Origin: Acidobacteriota bacterium
GTDB lineage: Bacteria > Acidobacteriota > Aminicenantia > Aminicenantales > Aminicenantaceae
DNA: 17,197 bases
Direction of reading: 5' to 3'
NCBI GenBank assembly: GCA_030609975.1
Contig: JAUWSR010000033.1
Location: 1 to 17,197 of the forward strand
Both the position numbers and the translations under genes were made by a program. The notes below the pieces were generated by a model that searched no databases, was not told the origin of the DNA, and saw nothing but the letters and a program-made list of their open reading frames with translations. This document shows, one piece after another, positions 14,991 to 17,197 of the stretch (within the stretch, counting starts at the first letter, position 1; the number at the start of each line of letters is the position of its first letter).

Positions 14991-17197
14991 TTAAAAATCA
15001 AAAACCAGACCCAAACGAAGCACTCGAGGAGACTGAACTTCGAGGGCGTAGCGGGCTTGAAAATTGGGGCCGCTCCAAGGGGTTTCTTCCGTTGCCAGTG
15101 CCCGATTGAGAAGATTGAAGGCATCCAGGATCACCCTGAGACGCGTGGTCTTGAGTTGAAACATCTTTTCGATGCGGATATCCAACGTCCGGTTGTATTC
15201 GTACCTCATTTTGCCGCGGGGATGAGCCTGAATATAGTAGGGCCCCTGGTTCATGCCTTCAATGATGATCTGGCGCGAGAAGGGCTGGCCGTCATAATAT
15301 TTGATCACACAGCCCAACCGGATATCCCAGGGAGCCAAATAATCGATGCCAATGCGTCCTGTATAGGCCCTGTCGAATCTCATGCGGCCCCTTGAGTTGA
15401 TCAGTGTGTTGGGATTGTCGAGGAGGGTACCCAAGACTCCGTCATCGTTCTCGTATTCTGTATTCCCTGGATTTGTATCTCCCTCAGCCTGAGTGGCGGT
15501 CAGAGAAAGCATGAATGTGAACTTTTCGCCGAATTTCTTTATCAGATTAAGGTCGAGTCCAAAATAGAGGCTTGTCCTCGCATCCGGTTCAAGGTTTGTC
15601 AGCAAAAAATAATCCTGGCCATAAGACTCCGTTTTTTGGTTAAAAACCGTGAATATCTGATCATCGTGGGTATAGAGTATGTCATCGTCCCCAAAATCGA
15701 GATAGTGTTCAGGATCGTACGCGCCAAAAGGAACCCCGGTGTTGAGCGTCCGGATAAGATCATGAGTGCGTCGATAAAATCCGCCTAAATAAAAATACCA
15801 GTCCGATCCAAAGACAAGGTTGTAGGATATAGATATTTCATCGGTAGCAGGGCGTTTAACCTTGGGATCGATGCCTGAATATAAGGGACCTTCCCTGCGT
15901 AATAAATTGCCCAGCTCATTTTCTTGGAACTGCGAGTCTTGGTTCATATCGTTCCACACATGGACCATACCTCCCCAAGTATCAGAGTTTCCATAGGTCA
16001 TAAAATGTAAGGGGAGGGTATAATAATAGCGGGCATAGGATATTTTTATGGCTGAGGATCGGGACGAGGAAAGTGGGAGAATGATTCCCAAGCGGGGTGC
16101 AAGATTAAGCCAGTTGATCACATTCTCGTTCCCCGGGGCTGACGCTTTGCTCGCTGTCAGATTTAAGCCCGCATAAAATGTCAAGAAGTTGCCGAATGTT
16201 AAAGCGTCCTGGACATGAAAGCTGAAATGCCAGGCTTTTTCCTGGTGTTCGAGCGGTGTATTGAATCGGACCACTTCGAGGGCTTCGTTCTCATAAAAGT
16301 GGAGATGGATATTCTCCCAAATCTCTGTTTGGGTGTCGGCGGAGGAGTTCTGAACCTGCATCCCATATTGAAGCCGATGTTGAGTTTTCCAAAGTCCAGA
16401 AAAAAGAGCTTCTCCTTGAAGCTGCAGTGTTAGGCTGCTTCGTTTTTCCAGGCCGGCCCACGGCGCCGTGCCCTGTGGTATGCGCTGAAATATGTCTACC
16501 CCATAAGGTCCGGGGATATCATCCTGGAAGTCGGACTGTGTTTGACCGTGGACATAGTTCAAACCTGCCCGTAAAGAATGTCCGGGACCTAGCAGCGCAT
16601 CCCATGTCGCCTGGAAAAGGTCAAAGTGTTCTTTGCGTTGAGTTGTACTTGAGAAAGGGGCATCTCTATCTGCACCCCAGGATGAATGATCGAGACGCTG
16701 GCCTGTCCAAAAGAATCGGAGCAGGCCGGAAGCAAGTCGGTAGTCCAGTTCCACCTGTCCCGAGAGCAGAGAAGTCGGATCTTCGTCTTGATATTCAGCG
16801 ATATTTCGAGAGAGGTCGAATGCGGACACCGAAGCAAAAAATGTGAGTTTGTCAGGTATTATCGGCCCTGAAATCTGAACATTGCCGTCAAGCATGTAGT
16901 TAAATTTGTTGCTTTCATAAAGGCCTTCGGATTCCAATTCAGGCGTAATGTTATTGGCCTGTAAAGCGTGGCTGATGTAAAAAGCAGAAACTGCTCCTTG
17001 GAATCGATCCGTTCCTCTTTTGGTTATAAGGTTAAAATATCCGCCTGGCGTGAAAAGCGCGGCAGGATGTCCGGCAGTGATATGTTGAGCCAGGGAAAGT
17101 CCATAGAAATCGGGATAGATCAAGGGTTTTCCTGGGCTGAAGGGATCGGTGACGTCCATGCCGTTTATCGAATAACGTGTCTGAGTCCATGATATTC
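14991..17197 (-). CDS. TonB-dependent receptor, 5' end beyond the window
   Basis: The C-terminal 735 or so residues of an outer-membrane TonB-dependent receptor. The frame stays open to the window edge, and the first visible codons (TQTRYSINGMDVTDPFSPG) are typical of the plug domain, so the Met at 17159 is internal and the gene starts further right. The plug end has GGYFNLITKRGTDRF, a family hallmark, followed by a long barrel with alternating beta strands (FYAGLNLTAS, LRAGLNYVHG). It ends in LRLGLVFDF, with the terminal Phe expected for BAM recognition. A DMNQDSQFQENE segment (about 15915-15953) fits an EF-hand-like calcium loop. The style is that of Oar-like receptors. The ligand cannot be predicted. 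It is followed closely by the iron-sulfur oxidoreductase gene. Confidence 0.92.
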   Translation of the reverse strand, partial: ISWTQTRYSINGMDVTDPFSPGKPLIYPDFYGLSLAQHITAGHPAALFTPGGYFNLITKRGTDRFQGAVSAFYISHALQANNITPELESEGLYESNKFNYMLDGNVQISGPIIPDKLTFFASVSAFDLSRNIAEYQDEDPTSLLSGQVELDYRLASGLLRFFWTGQRLDHSSWGADRDAPFSSTTQRKEHFDLFQATWDALLGPGHSLRAGLNYVHGQTQSDFQDDIPGPYGVDIFQRIPQGTAPWAGLEKRSSLTLQLQGEALFSGLWKTQHRLQYGMQVQNSSADTQTEIWENIHLHFYENEALEVVRFNTPLEHQEKAWHFSFHVQDALTFGNFLTFYAGLNLTASKASAPGNENVINWLNLAPRLGIILPLSSSRSSAIKISYARYYYTLPLHFMTYGNSDTWGGMVHVWNDMNQDSQFQENELGNLLRREGPLYSGIDPKVKRPATDEISISYNLVFGSDWYFYLGGFYRRTHDLIRTLNTGVPFGAYDPEHYLDFGDDDILYTHDDQIFTVFNQKTESYGQDYFLLTNLEPDARTSLYFGLDLNLIKKFGEKFTFMLSLTATQAEGDTNPGNTEYENDDGVLGTLLDNPNTLINSRGRMRFDRAYTGRIGIDYLAPWDIRLGCVIKYYDGQPFSRQIIIEGMNQGPYYIQAHPRGKMRYEYNRTLDIRIEKMFQLKTTRLRVILDAFNLLNRALATEETPWSGPNFQARYALEVQSPRVLRLGLVFDF

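Noticed and set aside
14841..15395. Plus-strand open frame of 184 codons across the iron-sulfur and receptor genes
   Set aside because: It is antisense to both genes and to their intergenic ribosome site, with no domain seen.
17157..17159. Met codon as the start of the TonB-dependent receptor
   Set aside because: The frame is open to the window edge and upstream residues (TQTRYSING) belong to the plug domain, so the gene is truncated by the window.

Overview
The window looks like chromosome from an uncultured, probably anaerobic, diderm (Gram-negative type) bacterium. A two-membrane envelope is indicated by a BamD-type lipoprotein, a predicted outer-membrane barrel protein and a TonB-dependent receptor. 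An anaerobic, energy-limited lifestyle is suggested by a potassium-dependent membrane pyrophosphatase with sodium-pump features and by a membrane-bound HdrD-like iron-sulfur oxidoreductase. The combination resembles lineages of the FCB superphylum and related candidate phyla, but the window has no rRNA or other decisive marker, so this placement is inference.

Layout, left to right. Positions 1-294 are a non-coding block with two related repeat elements. Positions 295-8763 hold seven genes on the minus strand, read from right to left: bamD, a predicted outer-membrane barrel protein, a secreted subtilase, recN, a C_GCAxxG_C_C redox protein, miaB and hppA. Most gaps in this run are 5-61 bases, so it may be one long transcription unit or a few overlapping ones. 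Positions 8764-9053 are intergenic and end in a third copy of the repeat, which touches the stop codon of the next gene. Positions 9054-11373 are a tightly coupled three-gene minus-strand operon: PASTA protein, rpe and a sugar-nucleotide epimerase. The gene junctions overlap by 1 and 4 bases.

Positions 11374-11643 are a divergent promoter region. It is followed by the only plus-strand gene, a threonine aldolase at 11644-12684. A convergent intergenic region with two long hairpins (12685-12959) separates it from a minus-strand pair. That pair is a TonB-dependent receptor, cut off by the right edge of the window, followed by the membrane iron-sulfur oxidoreductase.

How the genes fit together: the bamD, barrel and subtilase genes form an envelope module. 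recN and miaB are housekeeping genes for recombination repair and tRNA modification. hppA would recover energy from pyrophosphate by pumping ions. The iron-sulfur protein probably passes electrons between a soluble carrier (possibly ETF) and the membrane quinone pool. I see no CRISPR array, transposase, phage gene, toxin-antitoxin pair or defence island. The least explained signal is the dispersed, structured repeat family at 1-112, 151-250 and 8924-9053. The protein-coding part is largely ordinary.
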